A stretch of 64,000 nucleotides of DNA from Annona cherimola (GCA_030490835.1 CM059971.1:76650224-76714223), one strand, 5' to 3'; shown: positions 1 to 11,147, counted from the first letter of the stretch. Numbers and translations: made by a program. The notes: a model not told the origin generated them from the letters alone.

Positions 1-1130
1 CATATAAATTTCCTCATCTAAATCTCCATTTAGAAAAGTAGCTTTTACATCCATTTGATGAATTTCAAGATGATAAATTGATGCTAAAGTTATTAATAAC
101 CTAATGGTTAAAATTCTAGCTACTGGGGCATAGGTATCAAAGAAATCAATACATTCCTTTTGTTTATACTCCTTAGCTACTAATCTAGCATTAAATTTAT
201 CAATAGATCCATTAACTTTTAATTTTTTTTTTAAATATCCATTTGCAGCGTATAGGTTCAGACCTAGGTGGTAAATCAACCAGTGTCCATGTACCATTTT
301 CCATTATAGAATCCATTTCATCTATGTTATTTTTCCTTTTGAGAAGCCTACACTCATTTTTCAAATGACCAATTTTCTTACAATAAAGGCAAGGTCCCTT
401 ATTCTTCTTAGCAATGATCTTTTTCGTATTTAATTTAGATCTCTTAGAATGTTGATTATTGAAATTTGTCACGTAGTTTGGAACTTCAACCGCATTAGCC
501 TTAGCAAGAACTTGCTCTTCTTTCTTTTCATTTTTTTTTATTTTTCTTCAGTACGTAAATTGAGAACAAGATCATCTAAATTCATGGATCCTTTCATTTG
601 TTTTAGACTTTTGCGGTGGTTGTTCCAACGAGTTGGTAATTTCTCAATAATTGCACCAACAAGAATAGATTCATCCATCTTACTGCCCTGTGACCCAAGT
701 TGATTGGCGATATGTTCAATCTTATTAACTTGATCAAGGATTGATTTATCATCAGTCATAGTATAATTGAGGAAATCGCTTACTAGAAACCGTTTGACAC
801 TTGCATCATCAGTACTGTATTTGTGTAGAAGCAAATTCTAGATTTCTTTGGCCGTATTTGCATCCTGGTACACTTCAAATAGTGAGTAAGATAGCATTTC
901 AATGATGTGCCCTTTGCAAATATAGTTGTCCATGTCCCACTTTGCTCGTCGGCATTGATCTTGCAATGTTTCATCTTCTTTCTCTTCAGGTCTTAGCATG
1001 GTGAAGACATACACAACTCCAATGTGGGTTAAGAAAAGATGAAGTTGTTGTTTCTATCTCTTGAAGTTTGTACCAATGCAACAGTCCAATTTGGGGACAT
1101 CGGGCTTTGTAGGTAGAATGGATGACTAGG
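1..1130 (-). mobile_element. Ty1/copia remnant: gag fused by deletion to reverse transcriptase
   Basis: Reading the minus strand, about 1110 to 540 encodes a Copia gag (UBN2-type) with phrases such as KRFLVSDFLNYTM and KLPTRWNNHRKSLKQM. Next comes a CCHC zinc knuckle (CLYCKKIGHLKNEC, near 390-350), and then directly the start of Copia reverse transcriptase (TWTLVDLPPRSEP, RCKWIFKKK, and HQMDVKATFLNG at the window edge). Protease and integrase, which should lie between knuckle and RT, are absent, so an internal deletion fused gag to RT. Several stops and frame changes break gag, including one before the zinc knuckle. No LTR is visible, and the 3' part continues beyond the window. It is dead as an autonomous element. 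Confidence 0.85.
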
Positions 1131-1655
1131 GGGTCATTTATAAATAATAGAAAAGGAACAAAACTAGGTAAAAATTGTCTTAAGATTGTTGGGGTAAAAT
1201 ATAAAAGGAGAGAAAATTAAGGAAAGTGGGGAAAGTGAAAATAGAACCAAGCTTCACTTGAGGCGTGTTACGACGTCACTTTCATTAAGGCAATTTTGCT
1301 ACTCTATTTGCTGCTTAGGGTAATTTTGCAGTCACCCCCAGGATACGAAAAGTGAAACCTAAACTAGAATAGGAAGCAACACCTTTTTCTAGGCACACGA
1401 ACACTTAAAAACATAATTCTTGGTTGAATGAAGAGATTTCAAAACAATATGGTAAACCTGCAAACACTTGATTAAGATAATAATTTCTTAGTCAAAACAA
1501 GCTATGAGATGTCTAAACGGAGACAACACAATGTCTGAATGAGGAATGTTTGAAAAAAGACAAGATCACTTGGGTTGGAATGAATTGTTCATTCCATTCA
1601 ATTAATAGACGCATCCCTTCTTTTTAATTTCATTCGATGATGAATTATTGTTGCC
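1131..1655. other. Unassigned AT-rich spacer
   Basis: No coding potential, repeat or RNA signal was recognised. It may contain the remnant 5' leader or LTR of the adjacent minus-strand Copia relic, but no TG...CA ends could be placed. Confidence 0.4.
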
Positions 1656-1765
1656 TTTCATTTGATTTTGCAAATAAAATATCAAAATGCTATTGGTAAA
1701 TATCGAACCCAAGACCTTTTAGACAACAGCCTAAGACTCTACCAACTCAACTACTTTATTTTGTT
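1618..1765 (-). mobile_element. Possible SINE or tRNA-like remnant
   Basis: On the minus strand a box A-like TGAGTTGGTAGAGT (about 1755-1740) is followed by a box B-like GGGTTCGATA (1701-1710), spaced as in a tRNA-derived pol III promoter. A short T-run near 1620 would be the A-rich tail. No TSD was found and no cloverleaf was folded, so a decayed tRNA gene is possible but less likely. Confidence 0.4.
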
Positions 1766-2054
1766 GTTTATCTATGATATAATCTAATATATGTTTATAC
1801 ATTTTGAAAATCCCAACATTCCGAATTCAAAGCCAAATTAAGTCAAATTTTTCTGCTTCTGAAAATTATAGATTCAGAAAAATATCTGAAACTAATAAAT
1901 GATTGTCTCTATTCAGATCACATCATAGATAAGTTCATTCAGCAGAAGAAACTAATCTGCCCTACTTGGTTGCTTGATGCATCTTTTAGGGGAACTCTAG
2001 TCATAATCAACCCATTCATGGATGCATCTCCTGACATCTTGTATGTTTTTTCAG

Positions 2055-2465
2055 GCCTATGTACTGCAGGAGCAGGGAAATCTCTTAGAATTGGTGGACC
2101 AAAGGCTGGGATCAGACTACTCCGAGGAAGAAGTGTTAAGGACACTGAATTTAGCACTCTTGTGCACCAATCCATCTCCCAGCCTTAGGCCAGCAATGTC
2201 TGCTGCAGTGTGCATGCTTGAAGGAAAGATGGAAGTGCAGCCCCCTCTCGTGAAGAGGAGCTCAATGGTTGACACTGAGAGCGTAAGGTTCAAGGCCCTG
2301 CAAAAGCAGTCTCTAGACAGCCAAACACAAAGCATATCAACAGAGGGCCCATCCTCGTTTTATTCCTCAGAAGACCAATCGCCTTTGATTTCTCTAACCA
2401 TCGTTGAAGGCAAGAACACATGGTCAACGGCCAAGCCTCCACTCCACCGTTCGAATACCCAATGA
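2055..2465 (+). CDS. Terminal exon of an LRR-VIII-2 receptor-like kinase
   Basis: An acceptor (ttttttcag, AG at 2053-2054) opens an exon reading AYVLQEQGNLLELVDQRLGS, then EEEVLRTLNLALLCTNPSPS, LRPAMSAAVCMLEGK and a serine-rich C-terminal tail ending in TGA at 2463-2465. This is the end of the kinase domain (C-lobe helices with the LLCTNPSPxLRPxMSxVVxMLEG signature) plus the cytoplasmic tail of plant LRR-VIII-2 kinases, the At1g53430/At1g07650 group: plasma-membrane Ser/Thr kinases with LRR and malectin-like ectodomains. The 136 codons are free of stops. Exons for the LRRs, malectin-like domain, membrane span and most of the kinase are not in the window. They may lie upstream, beyond the Copia relic, or be lost. 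Base composition is clearly less AT-rich than the surroundings. Confidence 0.85.
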   Translation, partial: AYVLQEQGNLLELVDQRLGSDYSEEEVLRTLNLALLCTNPSPSLRPAMSAAVCMLEGKMEVQPPLVKRSSMVDTESVRFKALQKQSLDSQTQSISTEGPSSFYSSEDQSPLISLTIVEGKNTWSTAKPPLHRSNTQ

Positions 2466-3723
2466 GTAAGATTAGGAATCAGCACTCATAAGTCCCAAGC
2501 CAGACATTTGCATGCAATTAGTAACTTTGTGTTAATTTTATAAAGCACATTGATGACAGTAGAGCTAAAATCCCTGATGTGATACCGCATTGTAAAATAG
2601 GTAATGATTCAATACATATATATACATTGATGAGCCTTAAATACATATAGGTGTTTTTTAGCCATTCTTTTTTTTATTTTTTTTTCCTTTTTTATTATTA
2701 TTTTGATATCAGCCATTCTTTTCATTTTTTGGGTGGCCTCACATGTATGCATATAGGTATCGAGATTGGCAGCTTCTGCTGGGGGGTCAGGGGATTGATG
2801 TTGTAGGGGACCCTTCCATGCAAGCCTAAGCAGTGATCTACTTCTACTTGGCAAGTTGGCTATCTTGGTTCTCCTCCTCCATGGCATCTTTCAGCTGCCG
2901 GCAATCCTCCGAAAGATGGTCTCTCTCCTTAAGGAAAAGGCTTACAATTTTAGATTGAGACTACGTATGAGAGTCTTGAACTAAGTACTCAAGCAGGGTG
3001 TACGACTTGAGTCAGGGTAACCCAAATCGAAAAATTATATTTCTAATATATTTTATGAAACAATCATATATGTGCACTTTTATTTTGTTTTAAGAAAATC
3101 ATTTAATAATTTGAGTCATTAATGCGTTAATTTTTTTTATCTTCTCATTGTTTTAAATATTGTTCATTAAAGACGAATTCAAAATTATATATAGTACTAT
3201 TTATATTTTTAGAAGTGTTGGGCATATGCTAACTCAGTTCACAAAACTTGTAGAATTCATGTTTTTGTTTTGTTTATTAAAATTTAATGTAAAAAAATAT
3301 TTTTCATTTTTGAGAAATGATCAGTAATGAAATTATTTTATAGATCAAAGTCACAACATACTTTAAATATACACCGCTCTGATTGATAATATGATACATT
3401 ATTTAGGAATATGCAAGAAGTATATTTTGAAACTAAAATAATAGAAAATCTAAATACTTGAAATTCAACCTGAAAGATACGTGAACTCGAATTAAACCTA
3501 ACTCAAAAACCCGTTATACTGAGTTGCATCGGCTAATGAGACTTGCGGTAGTGAGTTTAATCTGGATTCTGAAGGAATAACTACTCCAAAAAAATGTCGA
3601 GGTGGCATGGATAGATTATCGGTCGGAGGGGTTGACAGTAGTTCTTCTTGACATGTCCTTACAGATATGGGCTTCGATCGTGGTGGCATGGGAGTAGTCG
3701 GAGGACCGCATAGTATCAATAGG
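2466..3723. other. 3' flank of the kinase exon and unassigned sequence
   Basis: This follows the kinase stop codon. The first 150-200 bases are presumably 3'UTR; AATACA-type A-rich hexamers occur near 2610-2640, but no clear AATAAA was chosen. The rest is AT-rich without a supported gene. A minus-strand reading frame of 73 codons at 3498-3719 has no recognisable domain. Confidence 0.35.
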
Positions 3724-3732
3724 GACTATAAT

Positions 3733-4007
3733 GGAACGCGATCCCTTGCACTCGGGTGCACTTAGCTTCAGTGCACCTAGGCGCATTAAACCTATTTTAA
3801 TTCTTTTTTTATTTTATTTTTTTGAAATATTTTTTATACAAATGTTCATCTAAGTGTATTTAATATGTGTATCAATTTTTACCATTTTTGGAGTATTTAG
3901 TTATTTATTTTTATTTTGAAAATAATGCCACTTTAAATAATTTAGATAAAATTTTGTATAAAAAAAATTTAAAAATGGTTTAATGTACACTCAGGGGATC
4001 GCGGTCC
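3733..4007. mobile_element. Foldback MITE, perfect 9-bp TSD
   Basis: The ends form an inverted repeat: ggaacgcgatccc on the left and the complement of gggatcgcggtcc on the right. They are flanked by the direct repeat GACTATAAT at 3724-3732 and 4008-4016. A G+C-rich subterminal block (gcactcgggtgcac) surrounds an AT-rich palindromic core. The 9-bp TSD is typical of Mutator-superfamily MITEs. Related copies lie at 10072, 21545, 40815 and about 61760. Confidence 0.85.
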
Positions 4008-4697
4008 GACTATAATCCCTAGCTGTAGCGATATGGACAAGTGTGCAACGCAGCTCCGAGGAGGTCACTCTAGAGACCGACATGGGTTTTTATATGATTT
4101 TGCTAATGACTAGTAAAAAGAATATAAGGATATTCCCCAGCTATGGCAGGAAAAGATAACCAAAGTATTAGAAAGTGATTGAAAGTGACAGAAGGAAAGA
4201 TAAAAGGAGAGGATAATCAGAGATCTAGTGAACAGTCAGTGTTGTGGGCAATCTCGCATGTCCCTTTTCGTTGGACGGTCGACTCTTATATAGATTTCTT
4301 ATCTCAATATTCTTGATTTGATCGAGAGTACCGAGTAGGGGTGAAACTTGGGCCAGGTTCGAAAAGCAGTGTTGAAACTCTGAAATTTTCAGCCCGAACC
4401 CTGACCGAATTCAAACAGAACTCAGTTTCGGGTTCGGGTAGCCCGAACCCTGTAAACCCGAATTTGCATTTACATTAAATATATATTTTTTATTAAAAGA
4501 ATAGTATAATTTAGTTCAGGCGTTGCAGGCGGCGGCAGAGCTGCAGTGCAGAAAATAGGGGTGGACAGCGACAGGCTTTTGGCGTTTTGCGAATTTGATT
4601 TTTGCATTTTGACCATCGATTTTGTTCGGCCTGCCATTTGCCCATTTCCAGCTTCTCCTTTCCAGTTTCTTCCCGCTCGCATCGGAGTCACGAAATC

Positions 4698-4970
4698 CGC
4701 CATTTCCGAGCTTCTCCTCTCGGTTTCGCCAGCCATTTCCAGCTTGGAGTCTGCCCACCATTTCTGAGCTTCTCCTCTCAGTTTCGCCCGCCATTTCCAG
4801 CTTGAAGTCTGCCTGCCATTTCTGAGTTTCTCCTCTCGGTTTCGCCTGCCATTTCTAGCTTGGAATCTGCCCCGCATTTCCGAGCTTCTCCTCTCGGTTT
4901 TGCCAGCCATTTCCAGCTCGGAGTCTGCCCGCCATTTCCATCTCGGAGTCTACCCACCATTTTCGAGCTC
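4698..4970. repeat. GC-rich minisatellite, about 58-bp unit, 4-5 copies
   Basis: Imperfect tandem units are built of a 33-bp half (gagcttctcctctcggtttc) and a 25-bp half (ccatttccagcttggagtct). It lies between the left hAT terminus and the transposase, probably in the transcribed leader. It produces long open frames on both strands that are repeat artefacts, not genes. Confidence 0.8.
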
Positions 4971-5319
4971 CCCATTTTGGTTTCGGCCCCTTTCGCAGCG
5001 GAGTCGCGAAATCCCGTCTGACGTCCGAACCCAGCCAGTCTTCTTCTCCGGTTGCGCCTCTACCAACTACTCCCTCCCGTTGTGCTTCCCTGCATCCCTC
5101 CGTTCAGCCTATCCTTGACGTCAACAGCTCCAGCAGCACCACGCCACCACCCCAGCACCTGATTCTTTCAAAAATTGATCTCTCGCTGCCCGTTGCGACG
5201 TCAACAACTCCAGCAGCACCACCCCGACACCCGTTGCCCCCCACGGCCTGCGATTCTGCGAGCCTGTGACGTCATCCTAATCCCCAATGCGATATTCAGC
5301 CCCCTGCATCCCTGCACCG

Positions 5320-5900
5320 GTAACAGTTTTATCCTTAATTTTTTTTAGAAAAACTCATTGCTTATTATTTAATATCCAAATTAACAGTACCATGATTAAT
5401 TATTGAAAGTTGGTTCAATGAAACCTTATTCGAAAATGAGAGCAAAAGAGAAGGAGAAAAATGTAGGTAATGTGATTATATATAGGTGGAATAAATTTTT
5501 AGAAATAAACAAATGAAAACAACATTAATTATCTAAGAATTAATTCTTAGGAATAAAATAAATAGAAACAAAATGGACTAATATTTAGAAATATTTATTT
5601 TTACTCACCATGTAGAATCATTCAAATTTCAAACAATGTAAATGGTAATTTAGAAACAAATACTTTAGTGCTGAAAAAATGTGCTTGTTTTGCATTTTTT
5701 TGAACAAGTATTTCTATAGCTTGAATGCTTGCATTTGAATTTTTTGCAATTCCCGAAAATTATTTCATTTGTTTGTGTTTGTGTTAGTTGTTGATTACTT
5801 GATACGCATTGGTTAATATTTTGATTTTTGAATTAGTTTGTTATTGCTCTGAAATGGACAATTTCTAATATTTTTAATATTATAAAAAAGTGACATTTAG
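5320..5900 (+). other. Probable leader intron of the hAT transposase
   Basis: A donor-like ccgGTAACAG at about 5319 and an acceptor-like gacatttagG near 5900 would remove an AT-rich stretch between the GC-rich leader and the first transposase ATG at 5933. This is inferred from composition and splice-site shape only. Confidence 0.4.
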
Positions 5901-5932
5901 GTGATCAAATCAATAAGGATAGTTCAAGTAAT

Positions 5933-8087
5933 ATGCCGGACAAGATTAGCGATCCGGAAATCAACAGTGAGCAAATAAAAAATACACCAACTGCCTTGAA
6001 CACAGTTGATCTTACAGAAAGTTCATATACAAATGAGCATCTTCTTAAAAAAAAAAAAAGGGTATAAAATTTCGTCACTAGGTTGGGAAGAATTTGAAAA
6101 AATTTTGGATGAAAATGGAAAAGTGACATGGGGTATTTGTAAATATTGCAATATCAAACTTAAGTGTCCAAGTACTCAGGGAACAAGTACATTAACAAGG
6201 CACTTAAAGTTATGTAAATATAATACCAACAACAGAGCCAAGGGTCAACGCTTGTTAGCATTTCAAACAGTATACAGTGATTGTCAAAAAGTTATATCAA
6301 GTTGGAAGTTTGACTAGGAAGCTTGTAAAAGAGTAATGACAAGAATAATTATTCTCGATGACTTGCCATTTAAATTTGTCGAGAAAGAAGGGTTTAAAGA
6401 ATTTTGTAAGGTTGTGCAGCCACTTATTAAACATGTTTCTAGAACCACAATTGTGAAAGAAGTCTTCGAAATATACAAGTTGGAAAAGGCTAAATTAAGG
6501 AAGATTTTTAATAAGAATATTCATCGTGTATGCTTGACAACAGATTTGTGGACTTCAAATCAGAACATTGGATATTTATGTTTGACTGCTCATTTTATAG
6601 ACTCGAATTGGACTCATCAAAAGCGAATTCTGAATTTTTGTATTCTTCCTTCACCACACACGGGCGAAGCTATTGCTCAATTGAAGAATGTTTGAATGTT
6701 TGGAATATTAGACAAGTGTGTACTCTTACTGTTGACAATGCATCGGCCAATGATGTCGCGTTAAACACTTTGAGTTTAAATTTGAAAATGAAGAATGCTC
6801 TTTTTGGAGATGGAGAATCTTTGCATGTTCGTGGTGTTGTACACATTTTAAATTTGGTTGTAAAGGAGAGAACTGATCAAATCAAGGATTCCATTGCTTG
6901 AATTCGTAATAGTGTAAAGTAGGTTAAGAGTTCTTCGAGTAGAGAGCAAGCATTTAGAAAATCTTGTGAAAGTGTTAGAACTTCAACTAAATTATCTTTG
7001 TGTTTAGATGTGCCAACATGTTGGAATTCTACACACTTGATGTTGAAATATGCTTTGCCCTTTCAAATGGCTTTCAAATATCTTGAAGTGAATGATGCAA
7101 GCTTTAGGAGCACTAGTCCTCCTCTTGAAGAAGATTGGAACCATGCTAGAGTTATTTGTAACTTTTTGGTCTTGTTTCTTGAAGCAACCGAGCTTTTGTC
7201 AGGCACCAAATATATCACAGCTCCACATCATTTTTCTCAACTTGATACAATTCAAGATCGATTGAATACATTTTCAACTGAGAATAGTAACCCTATCCTT
7301 CTTCACATCTGTAACAAAATCAAGGAAAAACTTGCAAAGTATTGGGGTTCTATGGATAAGTTCAATATTTACTTGCTCATTGCAGCAGTGCTTGATCCAT
7401 GTTACAAGCTAGGTTATTTGAAATTTTGTCTTAAAATTTTTCTTCCTATGAATCAAGCTTGTGTATTATTCAAGAAGGTGTATGATAAAATGCTTGAATT
7501 GTATGAAACTTATCAAGTTGGATCTACATTTACAACTACAAGTTCTTCATCTGAAGTGTGTGGTGCACCATCTGAATCGAAACGTGCAAAATGGAAGCTA
7601 TGGCAATCCACAAGTTCTTCAAGTGCTGGAGTTATTGCAAATGAAATTGAAGCCTATTTAAAAGATCATGTTGAGAATGATGTAAAGCCATTTGATATTT
7701 TAGTATGGTGGTCCACGGCTACAAAATATAGAGTTTTATCTTTGATGACAAAAGATATTTTTGCGATTCCTGTTTCAACAGTTGCATCAGAATCTGCATT
7801 TAGCACGAGAGGATGTGTTCTTAACCAATATCGTAGTTCATTGACACTTATGTTGGTTGAGTGTTTCATTTGCACTCAAGATTGGTTGAGAGCAACTCCA
7901 AATTATTCAAGTTATGAAGAATTCGTTGAAGAACTAGACAAATGTGCAAGAGGTAATATATATTTTTCTATATTTCAATTATTTAGCTCACTTTTAATAC
8001 TATTTTCTAACTAATATTTATCTTTTAGAGGAAGCTGATGAAACATCGACATGTGCTTCTTTACCTCCTCTTCCATCAAACAATTAA
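5933..8087 (+). pseudogene. hAT transposase (BED finger / RICESLEEPER-like), disabled
   Basis: Begins with ATG at 5933. A BED zinc finger (WEEFEKILDENGKVTWGICK, then C..C...H..LC) follows. The RNase H-like catalytic core shows CLTTDLWTS and LTVDNASAND, and the C-terminal hAT dimerisation domain shows VASESAFS. A final intron (GT 7953 to AG 8028) joins a short last exon with stop TAA at 8085-8087. Lesions: a frameshift in an A13 run (6047-6059), stop TAG 6315-6317, a frameshift near 6690, and stops at 6899-6901 and 6920-6922. The usual cysteine pair before HILNL is replaced (RGVVHILNL). The order and spacing of domains are otherwise those of a full-length transposase. It cannot make a functional enzyme. 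Confidence 0.9.
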
Positions 8088-8438
8088 TTTAAAAGATGTA
8101 TTAGTTATATCTTTGAATATATATACATATATACTCTTTAAGTTCAATTATACATTATAACATTGAATTTTTGTTTTTTCTTTTAGGAAAGAAGAATTTG
8201 ACTTGACGTATGGTAATAATGCAAGACAAGGGCAATGAACACACCAGTTGAAGATAAAGATGTTTATTTCTATTGTGTTGTACTATTTGTTGTAATTTGG
8301 TTATTCAAACTTAAGACTTGTATTGTTGACATGGAGTTAACTTGGATGTTGTGATTTGGAGTTTGATACTTGAATTAATATAATCTTATTCAACTTGATA
8401 TTTTGTGGTTTTTGGATGATTTTATTTTATTGTAATTG

Positions 8439-8887
8439 GGGTCTGTTTGACAATTGCAAAAACTCATGTTTTTTTACAAAACTTTTCACACCATGGTCGA
8501 AACAGTAAAAACCCATTATTTCAACCGGTCACCCGTTGAGTGCTGCCCGTACAGTTGCTTCAGCATCCTTTCCTCGGGAACGACAATGGGAGAGAAGTGC
8601 TCGGCCGTCACGTCTGCTACTCATTCACATTCCCTTATCAGCTGCATTGATACAAGCGCTTGCATGCGCTTGCATAATTGGTTCATTGCGCTTCTCATTC
8701 CATTTCATTGCGCTTACATCAACGCCTGTGTATCAGCACTTTCTGCACCATACTTTGACCAACCGTACGTTGAGAATGAAGGATGCATTTAATGCACACA
8801 CCGGAAACACTGATACAATTTAGATGGATGATGTTTTTTTAACATAAAAAACATGTCAAAAAGTTTTCGTCCATGCCAAACAGACCC
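8439..8887. mobile_element. Tourist-like MITE (GGGTCTGTTTG ends), TSD TTG
   Basis: Left end GGGTCTGTTTGACA and right end TGCCAAACAGACCC are inverted repeats, flanked by TTG at 8436-8438 and 8888-8890. The 3-bp TSD and TIR sequence fit PIF/Harbinger (Tourist) MITEs. At 449 bp with a G+C-rich centre it differs from the GTGTTTGG-ended copies elsewhere in the window. Two overlapping open frames of 95-112 codons in it are judged non-coding. It is nested inside the hAT element. Confidence 0.8.
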
Positions 8888-9187
8888 TTGATGTCATAAG
8901 GTTTATCTTACAATTGGATGGTAATATTGATGTATATAGTTATGATATTAGTGTTAAATTGCAGAATGAAAAACGGTTGTACTTCTACGTTCTTCGAAAT
9001 ACAGCTATTATTCTACTTGATGCAAAGAGAAGGCTCAAAACAGGTTTCTTTCTTTCTACTCTTAAGCGGTATTTGAATTTTTTCTTGCTTTCGTATAATA
9101 AATTATTTTTAAAACTTTTTTATATAATAGGTTTGTGATAAAAATTATATATAGGATGAGTAACAAAGACATATTAATAGGAGAATG

Positions 9188-9330
9188 TCAACCCGAAACT
9201 TAACCCGAGCCTGAATTTCAAAAATAGGATTAGAGTTGAGGTTTATAAATAAGATTAGGGTTAGGGTTGAAGTTTTACAAATAGGATTAGGATTAGGGTT
9301 GAGGTGAACCTGAATTTCATGAGCCCGAGT
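9188..9330. repeat. Subterminal repeats of the hAT right end
   Basis: About three imperfect units of roughly 38 bp contain aaataggattagggttg. They sit just inside the right TIR, where hAT transposases bind subterminal motifs. The complement of the same motif occurs inside the left end of the element at 60298. Confidence 0.7.
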
Positions 9331-9340
9331 TGCACCCCTA

Positions 9341-10062
9341 AGAGAGACATTCTGTTGTCTATAAGAAGAAAGTTGTAATTGTAGTTTGTTTAGTGAATTA
9401 CTCTTTCTCTAGTGAAGTAAGCTTTTAACTGATCCACATAATTCCTTGTATTCTATATATGTGCTTGCATCGTATTCTCAACTTAACGAACTAAACCTCC
9501 TTAGACCCCCTTTGAGGAATTAAGTTTACTTTGGAGTCGACTCCATTATAAACTTATACCCTTTAAAGAGTCACTCTCCCATAACTTTAAACTTCTTTTA
9601 CGGAGTAAGTCTAACACCAACTCCGCTCCTTCAAGAGGTATAAGTACACTGTGAAATAGACTCCATAATAATGTGGTTGACTACTTAAAAGTGTATTTAA
9701 CTGATGTTAGATTTCACCTAAAAAGTTGGTGTGAATGTAAAATATTAAAAAATTATTGTCATAAATGCAAAAAAAATCATTTTACATAGATTAAATTATC
9801 TTATTTTTAGTGTGATTAACAATGGGCAAAGAAAAAAAAATTTAACCACTTTACATTTTTGTATCTCTTACTTTTTAATATTTCTTCGTACTTTTCATAT
9901 AACAATTCCGTTTATTTTAACTTTATTTAGTTATTACTCCGTAAGATCCCATCATTCTCTCATTTCCTTATAAATTTTGACCCTCGATACCTTTTTCCTT
10001 TTTTTTTAAACCAAATAGCAAACGCGCCCATATCACATGTCTCATGATTGATATTCAAGCAT
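9341..10062. other. Unassigned spacer with a MITE arm fragment
   Basis: No gene was recognised. At about 9720-9775 there is one arm (aaagttggtgtgaatgtaaa) of the foldback family seen complete at 23709-24348. A stretch at 9880-10020 resembles part of a GTGTTTGG-type Tourist MITE. Confidence 0.4.
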
Positions 10063-10071
10063 GTAGAATCG

Positions 10072-10439
10072 CAACTCTGATCCTATGCGCCCAGGAGCAT
10101 TGAGCTCTCAATGCTCCCGGCCGCATGCACCCTTTTTTTAATTTTTTTTGAAATTTTTTTACAATATTGTTAATCTAAATGTATTTAATATGTGTATAAA
10201 AAAATTTTGAATTATTTTAGATATTTATTTTTTATTTTTAAAAATTAGTGGCATTTTAGGTAATTTAAAATTACCTAAAATTACCTAAAATGCCACTGAT
10301 TTTCAAAAATTAAAAATAAATATCTAAAATACTCTAAAATTGGTAAAAAAAAATTATACATATGTTAAATACGTTTAGATTTATAGTTTTATAAAAATAA
10401 ATAATAAAAAAAAGGTGTATGCGCACAGGATTAGATTCT
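10072..10439. mobile_element. Foldback MITE (same family as 3733)
   Basis: Near-palindromic throughout, centred near 10265 (gtggcattttaggtaattt / complement). Subterminal blocks are gatcctatgcgc and gcgcacaggatt. Flanking repeats are GTAGAATCG (10063-10071) and GTAGAATTG (10440-10448): 9 bp with one mismatch. Confidence 0.8.
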
Positions 10440-10499
10440 GTAGAATTGATGCTCTCTCCTGGATGGAATGGGAAGCCAGTTGGTCCAAAAGCAGTAGCT

Positions 10500-10790
10500 G
10501 CAAATCTAAAGGCGTGTATGTGACTGTTTTTATGATCGGAAAGAATAGTGTAACATTTTTTAAATTAGTAGAAAATAATGTAACATAATAAGGATAATGA
10601 TGAGAGGTAAAGATAATAAAATTAAAATAAATAGACTAGTTATATGAGTAGTCATGTAAAAATAATTGAAAAGATAATTGTATAAGAAGATGTAATGGAA
10701 TAACTAAAAAATAGAGTAATTGTAAAGAATTCAAGGTTTTAGATTAAAAAAATTTGATATGAAATTTTTTTTATTATTGCCAAACATGTC
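10500..10790. mobile_element. Diverged Tourist-like MITE
   Basis: Carries the diagnostic core of the GTGTTTGG family (agataataaaattaaaataa) and an end-like gccaaacatgtcttacacc. Ends are eroded and no TSD was assigned. Confidence 0.5.
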
Positions 10791-11147
10791 TTACACCGGT
10801 ATGTCCATTGTTCATTTTCATGGTCATCCAAGAGTGAATAATGCAATGTATGAGGGTGAGGTGAGAGGAGGAGAATAGCATCTAAATTTGCATTTAGATT
10901 TTATTTTTAAAATCTTACATTGCATATTACATATAATTCAATTTATACCTTTTATAATAAACATAAAAAAACCAGATTTCGCCTTTAAATAATTAAAAAT
11001 AATAAAAATTATGCATTTAAGAGGCGTTGTGTCAACCAATAAAACCTTTCGTACTTAAACTTTCCAATTTAAAATTTTTTACATCATTCCTTCCTATACA
11101 ATTATCATATTTTTCAATCATTCCTATACAACTGCTTATACATTTAA

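Larger units (their letters stand above)
4336..9340 (+). mobile_element. hAT-superfamily transposon, about 5 kb, degenerate
   Basis: Terminal inverted repeats are TAGGGGTGAAACTTGGGCC on the left and the complement of GGGCCCGAGTTGCACCCCTA-like sequence on the right. They match the TAGGGGTG...CACCCCTA pattern of plant hAT elements. Inside lie a GC-rich tandem-repeat leader, a transposase gene with BED finger and hAT dimerisation domain, and telomere-like subterminal repeats near the right end. The 8-bp TSD is not recognisable (gtaccgag versus agagagac), which suggests age. A Tourist MITE (8439-8887) is nested downstream of the transposase. The right end is clearly related to the short element at 60298-60952. 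Confidence 0.85.

Noticed and set aside
1701..1760. tRNA gene on the minus strand
   Set aside because: Box A and B-like motifs are present but a normal acceptor stem and anticodon arm could not be made out; a SINE remnant is more likely.
3498..3719. 73-codon minus-strand Pro/Ser-rich frame
   Set aside because: No recognised family and no supporting context.
4470..5118. Several overlapping open frames on both strands
   Set aside because: Produced by the GC-rich 58-bp tandem repeat in the hAT leader; repetitive translations with no domain.
8454..8823. Two overlapping frames of 95-112 codons
   Set aside because: Lie wholly inside a Tourist MITE with TSD; no domain and no sign of coding constraint.
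9193..9315. Telomere-like TTAGGG-containing stretch
   Set aside because: Irregular units of about 38 bp with only scattered ttaggg, located inside a hAT terminus and shared with another hAT copy; not a telomeric array.
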